Shown in pieces: positions 56,005-63,616 of a stretch of DNA of 64,000 bases. How positions within the stretch are numbered: the first letter of the stretch is position 1; the number at the start of each line of letters is the position of its first letter. Location: contig NZ_VBSB01000002.1 of the NCBI RefSeq assembly GCF_013337765.1, positions 1-64,000 of the forward strand. The letters run 5' to 3'. The position numbers and the translations under genes were made by a program. This DNA comes from Mycolicibacterium sphagni (lineage in GTDB: Bacteria > Actinomycetota > Actinomycetes > Mycobacteriales > Mycobacteriaceae). The notes below the pieces were generated by a model. It ran no database searches and was not told the origin of the DNA. It saw only the letters and a list, made by a program, of their open reading frames with translations.

Positions 56005-56765
56005 GCCCGCCGGCCCGCGCGCTTCCCCGTGGCGTCGCCGTACTCGACCGATACCGCTCTGACGATGGCGCCTAGGAGCCGTCCGAGTTCTTGGGCGCTG
56101 GAGATCGTCCGATCGCCGACGAGCAGTCGACCATAGACTCCCTCGATGAAGGTCAACACCGCGGTGCTCTGCGCATCGAGCAGGCTGGCATCGGACGATG
56201 CTGCGGGAGGGAGTATCTGCGCGATGGCGTCTCGAGACATGGCGATGATGCGCGGGACGAAGTCCTGATAGACCTCGGCCAGCGCAGGGTCGCGGGTCGA
56301 GGCGAGAAGCAGTTCGTGACGCGCTTTGTTCAGCATCAACCCCGCCCCGTCGCCCTGCATCATGACGAGCTGAGCGATACGACCGAATGGCGAATCCGTC
56401 GTAGTCGGTTCCTCGGTCACGGAGCGCAGGTTCGCCGTGTCCATCTCAACGACGCGTTCGGCGACGCCGCGCAACAGTGCAGCACGAGTTCGGTAGTAGT
56501 AGGACGTCGTACCGTTGGGCACGCCTGCCTGCCGGTCGACCCGCGGGTGACTCAGTCCGTGGGAGCCATGCTCGGCCAGCACTTGGATCGCCGCGTCGCA
56601 TAGTTCGCGGCGACGTTGCTGCCCGTCGCGTCTCCGTGGTGTGGCGATGGCGCTGAGTGTATCGGGGGCGGTGTGGACCTCCCTTGGCGCAGCACGCGAT
56701 GACGACAACCTTGCCAACCATTCCACCCAACCCTGGCATTTCGAGCCTCCCCTACCCCGCGACAT
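55992..56765 (-). CDS. TetR-family transcriptional regulator
   Basis: Up to 257 residues. HTH at about 50-95 with RRRELCDAAIQVLAEHGSHGLSHPRVDRQAGVPNGTTSYYYRTRAALL, where the recognition helix ends in SYYYRTR, close to the TetR consensus. The C-terminal part resembles the BetI-like or TetR_C_6-type domains. The start is uncertain: ATG 56765 gives an unusually long basic N-terminus; GTG 56726 or TTG 56717/56708 would be more typical. It diverges from the MBL operon, and a 16-base inverted repeat between them is a likely operator. Confidence 0.82.
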   Translation of the reverse strand: MSRGRGGSKCQGWVEWLARLSSSRAAPREVHTAPDTLSAIATPRRRDGQQRRRELCDAAIQVLAEHGSHGLSHPRVDRQAGVPNGTTSYYYRTRAALLRGVAERVVEMDTANLRSVTEEPTTTDSPFGRIAQLVMMQGDGAGLMLNKARHELLLASTRDPALAEVYQDFVPRIIAMSRDAIAQILPPAASSDASLLDAQSTAVLTFIEGVYGRLLVGDRTISSAQELGRLLGAIVRAVSVEYGDATGKRAGRRAQRG

Positions 56766-56806
56766 CCAACTTGGGTCATGGCGCAGCAGTTCGTCATTGA
56801 CATTAG

Positions 56807-56822
56807 CTCTAATATCTTAGAG
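56807..56822. promoter_or_regulatory. candidate TetR operator
   Basis: CTCTAA-TATC-TTAGAG is a perfect inverted repeat in the divergent gap between the TetR gene and the MBL operon. It sits 41 bases before the MBL ATG, overlapping the expected promoter. Confidence 0.5.
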
Positions 56823-56862
56823 TCTGTCCTCTAGGAGTTGAAGAAAGCCGAGAGGGAGTCGC

Positions 56863-58107
56863 ATGGCCGGAATCCACCGGGAGCGTCCGGGCGCCGATGC
56901 ACTCGCCTCGGCCACGGGTGACCCGGCAATATCGGTCGGCGACGACATCTGGATGTCGGCCGGCGTATCCAATTCCTATGCTGTGGGAACCGCAGATGGC
57001 CGGGTGATCGTCAACGCAGGTCTGGTCTTCGAAGGTGCGCTGCATCAGAAGGCCTTCGCCGGCGTCACGGGGCGGACCCGCGCAATCATCGTCACCCAGG
57101 GGCATGCCGACCACTGGGGTGGGGTCAATGCGCTGCGCGAGGCCGACACCGACGTGGTGATGCACACCAACTACCGGTACTGGCGCAACGACCACGAACT
57201 GCTCGCCGGCTATCGGGCGCCCAAGGCGGCCTTCGCATTCGAGAAGTTCTCCATCGCCATGATGGAACACTTCGAAACGGTTGATCCGGCAACGATGGAC
57301 TTCAGCTTTCCCGAGCCGACCACGACATTCGATCGACGCCTCGAGTTGCAGTACGGCCAGCGCCGCTTCGAATTGGCGTGGACACCCGGCGGCGAGACCA
57401 CCGACTCGATGGTGGTGTGGCTACCCGATGATCGAACTCTTTTCGCCGGCAATCTCTTCGGCCCGCTGTTCGGCCACGTACCGAACCTGATGACAATTCG
57501 CGGTGACCGATACCGCGACCCAATCCTCTACATCGAATCGCTGAACACCGTGCTGTCCTACGCGCCCGAACGGCTCATCACCGGTCACTTCGACCCGATC
57601 GACGGGGCTGACCGTATTGCCGAAGAGGTCACCGCGATGCGCGATGCCATGCAGACCGTGCACGATCGAACAGCGGAGCTGATGGTGACGGGCGCAGACG
57701 TCTACACCGCGATGCGCGACGTACGCGTGCCCGCGCATCTCGACATAGGCGAGGGCTACGGCAAGACCTCGTGGAACGTGCGTGCGATCTGGGAGATGTA
57801 CGCCGGCTGGTTCCAGCACCGCTCCACGACCGAACTGTACGGAGTCGCACCGACCTCGATCGCCGCCGACATCGTGTCAGCTGCAGGTGCCGATCAGCTC
57901 ATCGAGGCGGCCCGCGAACACCTCGCCTACGGTCGTCCGGTAGAAGCGCTTCACCTGACCGACTTGGTTCTAACCGTAGAACCCGGCACCGTGGCGGCCC
58001 GCGCCGTTGCCCTCGACGCTCACACCGCGCTGCTGGCCGGCGCAGACAACTTCTGGGAACGCGCATGGCTCACCAAGTCCATCAACGAATTGGGTACAAC
58101 CGAATGA
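56863..58107 (+). CDS. MBL-fold hydrolase with alkylsulfatase-type dimerisation domain
   Basis: 414 residues. The metallo-beta-lactamase domain (about 20-270) has QGHADHWGG at 79-87. The usual THxHxDH reads TQGHADH, so the first metal histidine is replaced by Gln79. Further ligand regions are GGETTDSM and ITGHFDP. Residues about 285-400 match the alkylsulfatase dimerisation domain (GKTSWNVRAIWEMYAGWF). Alkylsulfatases release sulfate from alkyl sulfates, but the changed metal site makes that activity uncertain. Strong AG-rich ribosome-binding region (GAGAGGGAG). It is coupled to the next SDR by ATGA. Confidence 0.87.
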   Translation: MAGIHRERPGADALASATGDPAISVGDDIWMSAGVSNSYAVGTADGRVIVNAGLVFEGALHQKAFAGVTGRTRAIIVTQGHADHWGGVNALREADTDVVMHTNYRYWRNDHELLAGYRAPKAAFAFEKFSIAMMEHFETVDPATMDFSFPEPTTTFDRRLELQYGQRRFELAWTPGGETTDSMVVWLPDDRTLFAGNLFGPLFGHVPNLMTIRGDRYRDPILYIESLNTVLSYAPERLITGHFDPIDGADRIAEEVTAMRDAMQTVHDRTAELMVTGADVYTAMRDVRVPAHLDIGEGYGKTSWNVRAIWEMYAGWFQHRSTTELYGVAPTSIAADIVSAAGADQLIEAAREHLAYGRPVEALHLTDLVLTVEPGTVAARAVALDAHTALLAGADNFWERAWLTKSINELGTTE

Positions 58108-58850
58108 ACACTGTCACATTTGATTTCAGCGGCGCGAATGTCTTGGTGACAGGCGGGACATCTGGGATCGGCAACGGCATAGCCACTGCGTTCGCCAACG
58201 CTGGCGCCGGCGTAACGATTACCGGCACCCGCGGCTCGGCAACCGACTACGACGACGACCTCTCCGCATTCACCTACCACCAATGTCAAATACGAGACAC
58301 CAAATCCATTGATTCGCTGGTCGATTCGCTGGGCGACCTCGACATCTTGATCAACAACGCCGGCGGACCGTATCCGGCAGGCGATGAATACGATCCCGAT
58401 GGCTACATCGCCTCGGTGACCCAGAACATGTTCGGGCCCATGCGGCTCACGATGAAGTGTTACGACCGACTCAAATCGAGCGCGGCGCCCGGCGGTGCCA
58501 GCGTCGTAAGCATCGTGTCCATGTCGGCCTTCCGCTCGTCGGTGTTCGTTCCGGGTTACGCCTCATCGAAAATGGGTCTGGTCTCTTTGACGATGAACCT
58601 GGCTCGCCGGTGGGCGAACGACGGTATCCGCGTCAACACCATCGCACCCGGGCTCATCGATACCCGTACGACCCACCCCGCGATGAGCATGCCAGAAGTC
58701 ATGGACGTCGAAATCGGATTCCACACGCCCCTGGGCCGGCCGGGCACGCCGCAGGATTGCGCTGGCGCAGTCCTGTTTCTGTGCACCGAAGCTGCCTCCT
58801 ACATCACCGGTACCAGCATCGCCGTCGACGGCGGATACCTCACCGTCTAG
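58104..58850 (+). CDS. short-chain dehydrogenase/reductase
   Basis: 248 residues. TGGTSGIG, NNAGGPY and the catalytic YASSK are intact; the C-terminus ITGTSIAVDGGYLTV is typical of 3-oxoacyl-ACP reductase-like SDRs. The ATG overlaps the MBL stop by four bases; the long frame upstream is antisense or out of frame to the MBL gene. It is 28 bases before the sulfotransferase gene. Confidence 0.92.
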   Translation: MNTVTFDFSGANVLVTGGTSGIGNGIATAFANAGAGVTITGTRGSATDYDDDLSAFTYHQCQIRDTKSIDSLVDSLGDLDILINNAGGPYPAGDEYDPDGYIASVTQNMFGPMRLTMKCYDRLKSSAAPGGASVVSIVSMSAFRSSVFVPGYASSKMGLVSLTMNLARRWANDGIRVNTIAPGLIDTRTTHPAMSMPEVMDVEIGFHTPLGRPGTPQDCAGAVLFLCTEAASYITGTSIAVDGGYLTV

Positions 58851-58878
58851 ACCGCCGGAATCCAGGAAGGCAAGGCTT

Positions 58879-60063
58879 ATGAGCGAATTCGACTCGGTAT
58901 CAACACCAGACGACGTTCTGAAACTCGCGCAGCAGCGCACCGGACAGACTGACATCGATTCTGATTCCTGGCGACCGGGTCTAGAAGCCCTGCTCGACGA
59001 AATCAACACATCAACCTCATTCACCCAGCATGGTCGCGATCGCATCATCGGTGACGCCGTCAACGCGCTCGCCCGTCGGCTCCAGGTTCACAACTACATT
59101 CAGGGCCACCCCGAGGTACTCGATACGCTCATCGAGCGCCCTATCTTCACACTGGGAATGCCCCGGACCGGCACCACCGTCATCAGTTACCTGCTCGACC
59201 AGGACCCAGCGCGGCGGTCATTGTTGCACTGGGAGTGCGTCCATCCCATCCCTCCGGCCACCACTTCGACGCTACGATCCGACCCGCGCTGCCTGGCCCT
59301 GCTCGAAGAACAAAAGCAGATGCTGACCTTCGTGAAGAAGGCCAAGATGCCGCTGCCGCACTGGGAAGATGCAGACGGTCCGACCGAGTGCATGTTCATC
59401 CACAACCAAGACTTCAAGGGTTTGTCCTGGGATTCCTACCTGTCGTCGTCGCGGTACGCAGAATGGCTGATCAACGAAGCCGACATGACGAGCACCTACC
59501 AGTACCAGAAGCGCTACCTGCAAGTCCTGCAGTCCCACGCACCCGGGGCCTGGAACCTGAAGATGCCGTCACATTCGGTGCACATCGACGCGCTGCTTGC
59601 GGTGTTCCCCGACGCCCGTTTGATCTGGGCTCACCGTGACCCGTACAAGGCGACCGGATCACTGTGCAACCTCTGGAAGCTGCCCAAGAGCATGGTGATG
59701 AAGCCCGACGTCATGGACCTTGAGGCGATGGGTCGAAATGCCATGCGCCAGATGCAGGCACACGTCGAACGCCCGCTGCGAGCGCGTGAGCGCATCGGCG
59801 ACGACCGGTTCTTTCACATGTACTACCACGACATGATGACCGCTCCGATGGACGTCATGCGGCGGATCTACGACTGGGCCGGCGACGAATTGAAACCCGA
59901 CACCGAGGCCCGCATGCAGAAGTGGCTCGCTGAGCATCCGCAGGACCGGTTCGCACCCAACGCGTACAGCCTCGACCAGTACGGACTGTCGGTCCAGGCA
60001 TTGCAACCGATCTTCGCTGAATACCTTGCGACATTCGACATCGAGTTGGAGGGGACCGTATGA
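58879..60063 (+). CDS. sulfotransferase-family protein
   Basis: 394 residues. The PAPS 5'-phosphosulfate loop is PIFTLGMPRTGTT (88-100), and the 3'-phosphate region is WAHRDPYKATGSLCNL. This is the Sulfotransfer_3 family common in mycobacteria, where members sulfate glycolipids or other acceptors; some in degradation clusters may have other roles. Ribosome-binding sequence AGGAAGG precedes the ATG. The stop overlaps the VOC gene by four bases. Confidence 0.88.
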   Translation: MSEFDSVSTPDDVLKLAQQRTGQTDIDSDSWRPGLEALLDEINTSTSFTQHGRDRIIGDAVNALARRLQVHNYIQGHPEVLDTLIERPIFTLGMPRTGTTVISYLLDQDPARRSLLHWECVHPIPPATTSTLRSDPRCLALLEEQKQMLTFVKKAKMPLPHWEDADGPTECMFIHNQDFKGLSWDSYLSSSRYAEWLINEADMTSTYQYQKRYLQVLQSHAPGAWNLKMPSHSVHIDALLAVFPDARLIWAHRDPYKATGSLCNLWKLPKSMVMKPDVMDLEAMGRNAMRQMQAHVERPLRARERIGDDRFFHMYYHDMMTAPMDVMRRIYDWAGDELKPDTEARMQKWLAEHPQDRFAPNAYSLDQYGLSVQALQPIFAEYLATFDIELEGTV

Positions 60064-60575
60064 AAGCCGGCTCACCGCTGAATGCCACGGATTGCTATCA
60101 CATCGGGCTGGTCGTGCCCGACATCGATAGCGCGGCAAAGCGACTCACCGCCAGCGCAGGATATGAATGGACGAACCCCCTCGAGTACTCGATGGACGTC
60201 GTCACCGCCACAGGCAACCAGCAGGTGCCGTTTCGGTTTGTCTATTCGTTGCAGGCGCCGCACATTGAACTGATAGCAGAAGTGCCGGGCACCATTTGGA
60301 CAGCAACCGGAGCGGCCGCGGTGCACCACTTGGGTTACTTCGTCGACGACATCGCCGCCGCGTCGGCTCATCTTGAGCAGGCCGGCTTTCAGCTGGAGGC
60401 GCGACCGGCCGGTGACACCTCGACATTCGCCTACTTCATCGATCCGGTGGGGGTGCGTATCGAAATCGTCAACCGCGCACTATTCCCCGACTGGCAAGTG
60501 TTCCTCAATGCCGTCGCGGCAACACCGCGTAGCGCCAGGCCGGATCAGCGCCCAGGCGCGCCTTTCCAATGTTGA
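60060..60575 (+). CDS. VOC-superfamily protein (glyoxalase-like)
   Basis: 171 residues with two beta-alpha-beta-beta-beta modules. Metal ligands probable at His14 (CYHIGLVV), the Glu in HIELIAEV and the His pair in VHHLGYFV, with a final Glu in VRIEIVNR. This pattern fits lactoylglutathione lyase/methylmalonyl-CoA epimerase-like or extradiol dioxygenase-like proteins. It is last in the MBL-SDR-sulfotransferase-VOC operon. Function is not assignable more precisely. Confidence 0.87.
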   Translation: MKAGSPLNATDCYHIGLVVPDIDSAAKRLTASAGYEWTNPLEYSMDVVTATGNQQVPFRFVYSLQAPHIELIAEVPGTIWTATGAAAVHHLGYFVDDIAAASAHLEQAGFQLEARPAGDTSTFAYFIDPVGVRIEIVNRALFPDWQVFLNAVAATPRSARPDQRPGAPFQC

Positions 60576-60839
60576 GTCACGAGGTGCCCGCAGGAGTCAA
60601 TGCATCCACTCGGCCGGCGAATCGTAGCGCCGTCAACCTGTGGGATGCATGATGTGCAATACATCAGCGAACCTTCACCAGACGAGATCCAACGCACTTC
60701 ATTCCCAAATTTGTCACGAGTTGGCCCGCCAAAGTCTCGAATGATGTGCTCGGCCTCTGGCTCTATCGACAGGTCCGTTCACTGATGAGGTAGTTGGCCT
60801 CCAGCCACCACCACGGTTGGGCGCGGAGGTCTGCGATAT

Positions 60840-61256
60840 TCACGGGCGCGGGCGGCCTACTTCGTGGGGCCTGCCGGAATCGTGGGCGCCGCTGCGGCGG
60901 ATGAACGTCGAGGAGCGCGCCTGCAGACGCCATCCGATATCGGTACGCGCATAGGTGTCGCGGTAATAGCCGAGGCGCATGTCGTGTGTTGCGTGCTCGA
61001 CGAAACAGTAAGGCTGGGTGCCTGTTCCGGTGTCCCCATCGATGTCTAGGACGGGCATCCCACCGAGGAACAGCCCCTTCGGAGCGGCGCCAACCAGCTC
61101 TGGAAAGCGCTCAAGCGTGTAGGTGTCGCCGAACGCACTGTACGTCGCGCCCGGCGCGAACACGGCGAGCAAGCCGTCGATGTCGTTCTGGGTCAGTGCC
61201 AACGAGTAGCGGGCTAACAACTGCTGTATCTCAACGACGTCATCGGTAGTGTGCAC
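60840..61256 (-). CDS. SnoaL-like/NTF2-fold protein
   Basis: 138 residues. VEIQQLLARYSLALTQNDIDGLLAVFAPGATYSAFGDTY is the alpha-helix plus strand start of the SnoaL_4 family, and MRLGYYRDTYARTDIGWRL the end of the cone. Such proteins are isomerases, dehydratases or ring-cleavage helpers in aromatic and steroid catabolism. The GTG start at 61256 faces the thiolase operon across a 346-base divergent gap. The C-terminus (GRPHEVGRPRP) is basic and looks unstructured. Confidence 0.82.
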   Translation of the reverse strand: MHTTDDVVEIQQLLARYSLALTQNDIDGLLAVFAPGATYSAFGDTYTLERFPELVGAAPKGLFLGGMPVLDIDGDTGTGTQPYCFVEHATHDMRLGYYRDTYARTDIGWRLQARSSTFIRRSGAHDSGRPHEVGRPRP

Positions 61257-61296
61257 TACGACCGCCTCTCATGTGCTCCGCGCGAGTAAAACCACT

Positions 61297-61307
61297 TCTA
61301 ATATACG
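61297..61307 (+). promoter_or_regulatory. TAATATACG motif, copy 3
   Basis: TCTAATATACG, 41 bases upstream of the SnoaL-like start. Read in the direction of that gene it is CGTATATTAGA, the same relative orientation and nearly the same distance as at the luciferase-like gene. Confidence 0.45.
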
Positions 61308-61439
61308 CATCCGTGGCATTAATAGACCCACGACGGTCTGAATCCGACCGCTACACCTCCTGAAAGAGGGTGATAACGCGGAGCTGGAGTGCATAACCGA
61401 CAACGATTAGTACGAGCATTCAGTCGATTGCCCGGCTCA

Positions 61440-61450
61440 GCTAATATACG
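61440..61450 (+). promoter_or_regulatory. TAATATACG motif, copy 4
   Basis: GCTAATATACG followed by GTAGC, so GCTA and TAGC flank it as an inverted repeat (61440-61455). It is 103 bases before the leader open frame of the thiolase operon. Confidence 0.45.
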
Positions 61451-61542
61451 GTAGCGTGCAACAGAACGATGCTCGACGACCCCGTTGTGGCGACCTCTCG
61501 ATCTCGATGCACCGTGGAGCGACGAAGCCATCAGGAGGATCC

Positions 61543-61599
61543 ATGTCACAGCCGGCCCAGAAACTTGACTCGTTCCTATTGGGCAGGACGGTTCGCTGA
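61543..61599 (+). CDS. 18-residue leader open frame before the thiolase
   Basis: MSQPAQKLDSFLLGRTVR, with AGGAGG five to six bases before its ATG, the best ribosome-binding site in this part of the window. Its TGA stop is followed by GCC and then the thiolase ATG, which itself has no such site. It could be a leader peptide coupling translation, or the relic of a gene start. Confidence 0.4.
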   Translation: MSQPAQKLDSFLLGRTVR

Positions 61600-61602
61600 G
61601 CC

Positions 61603-62838
61603 ATGCAGCGCAATGACGCACTCATCCTCGATGTTGTCCGGACCCCGCGCGGCCGTGGCCGGCCGGATGGCGGCTTACACGGCTGCCATCCGCAGGAGTT
61701 GCTGGCGCAGTGTCTCCGTGCCCTGATCTCACGCACCAGTGTGGCGCCCGCCGACGTGGAGGACGTGATCGTCGGCAATGGCATTCTGTCGGGCGACCAC
61801 GGCGACGACATCGCTCGACTTTCGGTCTTGCTCGCCGGCTGGCCGGAGACTGTTCCCGGCATGACACTCAACCGGTTCTGTGGCTCCGGGCAACAGGCCA
61901 TCACCGTCGCGGCGGCAGGAATTGCCAGCGGGGCACAAGATGTCGTCGTTGCCGGCGGTGTGGAATCGATGTCGCGCTGGGACGTCACGGTCGGCGTGCC
62001 GACCATCGACGGCCGGAACCCGGATCTGCGCCGCCGGTACCCGACTGTGCCGCAGGGGATATCCGCGGACCTCATCGCGTCGTTGGAGGGGTTCACCCGA
62101 GACGACGTCGACGGGTTCGCCGCCGAGAGCCAGCGTCGCGCCGCCAAGGCCATCACCGAAGGTCGATTTGACCGGTCGCTGATTGCTATCACCGATGGCG
62201 ACGGCGCGGTATTGCTGGACCGTGATGAACATCCCCGGCCGGGCACCACGAAGGGGACGCTGGCCAAACTGCGTCCCGCCTTCGCAGAGATGGGGCTACT
62301 CGGGGTGGACGGGGAGGGCCGGACGTTCGACGAGATTTGTCTGGACCGCTACCCGCAGATCGACCGAGTCAATCATGTGCACCACGCGGGCAACTCTTCC
62401 GGTGTCGTCGACGGCGCAGCCGCGGCCCTGCTGGCATCCCCTACGTACGTGCAGGCGCACCGCCTGTCGCCTCGTGCACGAATCCGGGCAAGTGCAGTGG
62501 TCGGCAGTGAGCCGATCATCATGCTGACCGGCCCAGGTCCAGCCGCGCAGCGCTGCCTTGCCAAGGCCGGCATGACGGTCGCCGACGTCGACCTGTGGGA
62601 AATCAACGAGGCATTTGCCGCCGTCGTGCTGAAGACGATCGGTGACCTTGACCTGGATCCCGAGAAGGTCAACGTCAATGGTGGGGCCATCGCGCTGGGT
62701 CACCCCATTGGTGCCACCGGCGCGATGCTGGTCGGCACGGTGCTCGACGAACTCGAGCGCAAGGACTTGGAGATCGGGTTGGTGACTATTTGTACCGGCG
62801 GCGGGATGGGCACCGCGACGATCATCGAACGGATCTGA
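61603..62838 (+). CDS. thiolase (acetyl-CoA acyltransferase, FadA-type)
   Basis: 411 residues. The nucleophilic cysteine is Cys93 in NRFCGSGQQ. The other active-site blocks are NEAFAAV, GGAIALGHPIGATGA (catalytic His) and CTGGGMG (second Cys). It therefore has all thiolase residues for cleaving 3-ketoacyl-CoA. It heads an operon with an enoyl-CoA hydratase and a class III CoA-transferase, so beta-oxidation of some CoA-activated acid is likely. Start ATG 61603 directly follows a short leader frame. Confidence 0.93.
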   Translation: MQRNDALILDVVRTPRGRGRPDGGLHGCHPQELLAQCLRALISRTSVAPADVEDVIVGNGILSGDHGDDIARLSVLLAGWPETVPGMTLNRFCGSGQQAITVAAAGIASGAQDVVVAGGVESMSRWDVTVGVPTIDGRNPDLRRRYPTVPQGISADLIASLEGFTRDDVDGFAAESQRRAAKAITEGRFDRSLIAITDGDGAVLLDRDEHPRPGTTKGTLAKLRPAFAEMGLLGVDGEGRTFDEICLDRYPQIDRVNHVHHAGNSSGVVDGAAAALLASPTYVQAHRLSPRARIRASAVVGSEPIIMLTGPGPAAQRCLAKAGMTVADVDLWEINEAFAAVVLKTIGDLDLDPEKVNVNGGAIALGHPIGATGAMLVGTVLDELERKDLEIGLVTICTGGGMGTATIIERI

Positions 62839-62839
62839 C

Positions 62840-63616
62840 ATGGCCGAAACTCTCGCTCTGGAGTCGCCCCGCACCGGTGTGACCGTGCTGCGGCTCAACC
62901 GCCCGCAGCGGCTCAACGCGATCAACGAAACCATGGTCGCCGAGCTGCGGCAGGCCTGTTCGGCGCTGGCAGTCGACACCACGGTCAACGTGGTCGTCCT
63001 CACGGGGGCCGGGCGAGGCTTCTGTTCGGGTATCGATATGCGCGATTTCGGGCCGAGCATGTTGGACGCCGCCGATCCGACCATCGACCGGATGCGCTTT
63101 CAAGAGGCCATGGCGGCACTGCCGTTGGCCGTCGAGGCGCTGCCACAACCGGTGATCGCCGCGGTCAACGGGCCGTGCGTGGGTGGCGGTCTTGCGCTGA
63201 GCCTGGCCGCCGACATTCGCATCGCCTCGACGGCCGCATCGTTCGGCAACGCGGCGATCCTGCTCGGCCTCTCGGGCGCAGAGATGGGAATGAGTTATCA
63301 CCTTCCTCGTATCGTGGGCACCAGTGTCGCCGCGGACTGGATGCTCACCGGGCGAACGGTAACCGCCGACGAGGCCGACCGCCGCGGCTTGGTCAGCCAG
63401 CTGGTCGCACCCGAGCAGTTGCTCGACAAGGCAATCGAGTTGGCATGCGGAATAGCGCAATTGGCGCCGCTGGGCGTGCAGCTGACCAAACGCACGTTGC
63501 AAGTCAACACCGACGCAGGCAGTCTCTGGGCAGCCTTGGAGCTGGAGAATCGCAATCAGGTACTGAGCCACGCCACCGACGATGCGGCCGGCCGCCGACA
63601 GAAGTGGTCCAGGTGA
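62840..63616 (+). CDS. enoyl-CoA hydratase/isomerase family protein
   Basis: 258 residues, crotonase fold. LNRPQRLNAINETM, the oxyanion-hole segments GRGFCSGIDM and GPCVGGGLALSLAADIRI, and LSGAEMGMSYHLPR are clear. The glutamate pair of true hydratases is only partly evident (GAEMG), so isomerase or hydrolase activity is possible. It begins one base after the thiolase stop and overlaps the next gene by four bases. Confidence 0.92.
   Translation: MAETLALESPRTGVTVLRLNRPQRLNAINETMVAELRQACSALAVDTTVNVVVLTGAGRGFCSGIDMRDFGPSMLDAADPTIDRMRFQEAMAALPLAVEALPQPVIAAVNGPCVGGGLALSLAADIRIASTAASFGNAAILLGLSGAEMGMSYHLPRIVGTSVAADWMLTGRTVTADEADRRGLVSQLVAPEQLLDKAIELACGIAQLAPLGVQLTKRTLQVNTDAGSLWAALELENRNQVLSHATDDAAGRRQKWSR

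Larger units (their letters stand above)
61257..61602. other. divergent regulatory gap before the thiolase operon
   Basis: 346 bases, AT-richer than its surroundings, with two copies of the TAATATACG motif (61297 and 61440) and a short leader open frame at 61543 behind the ribosome-binding site AGGAGG. No other gene is seen. Confidence 0.6.
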
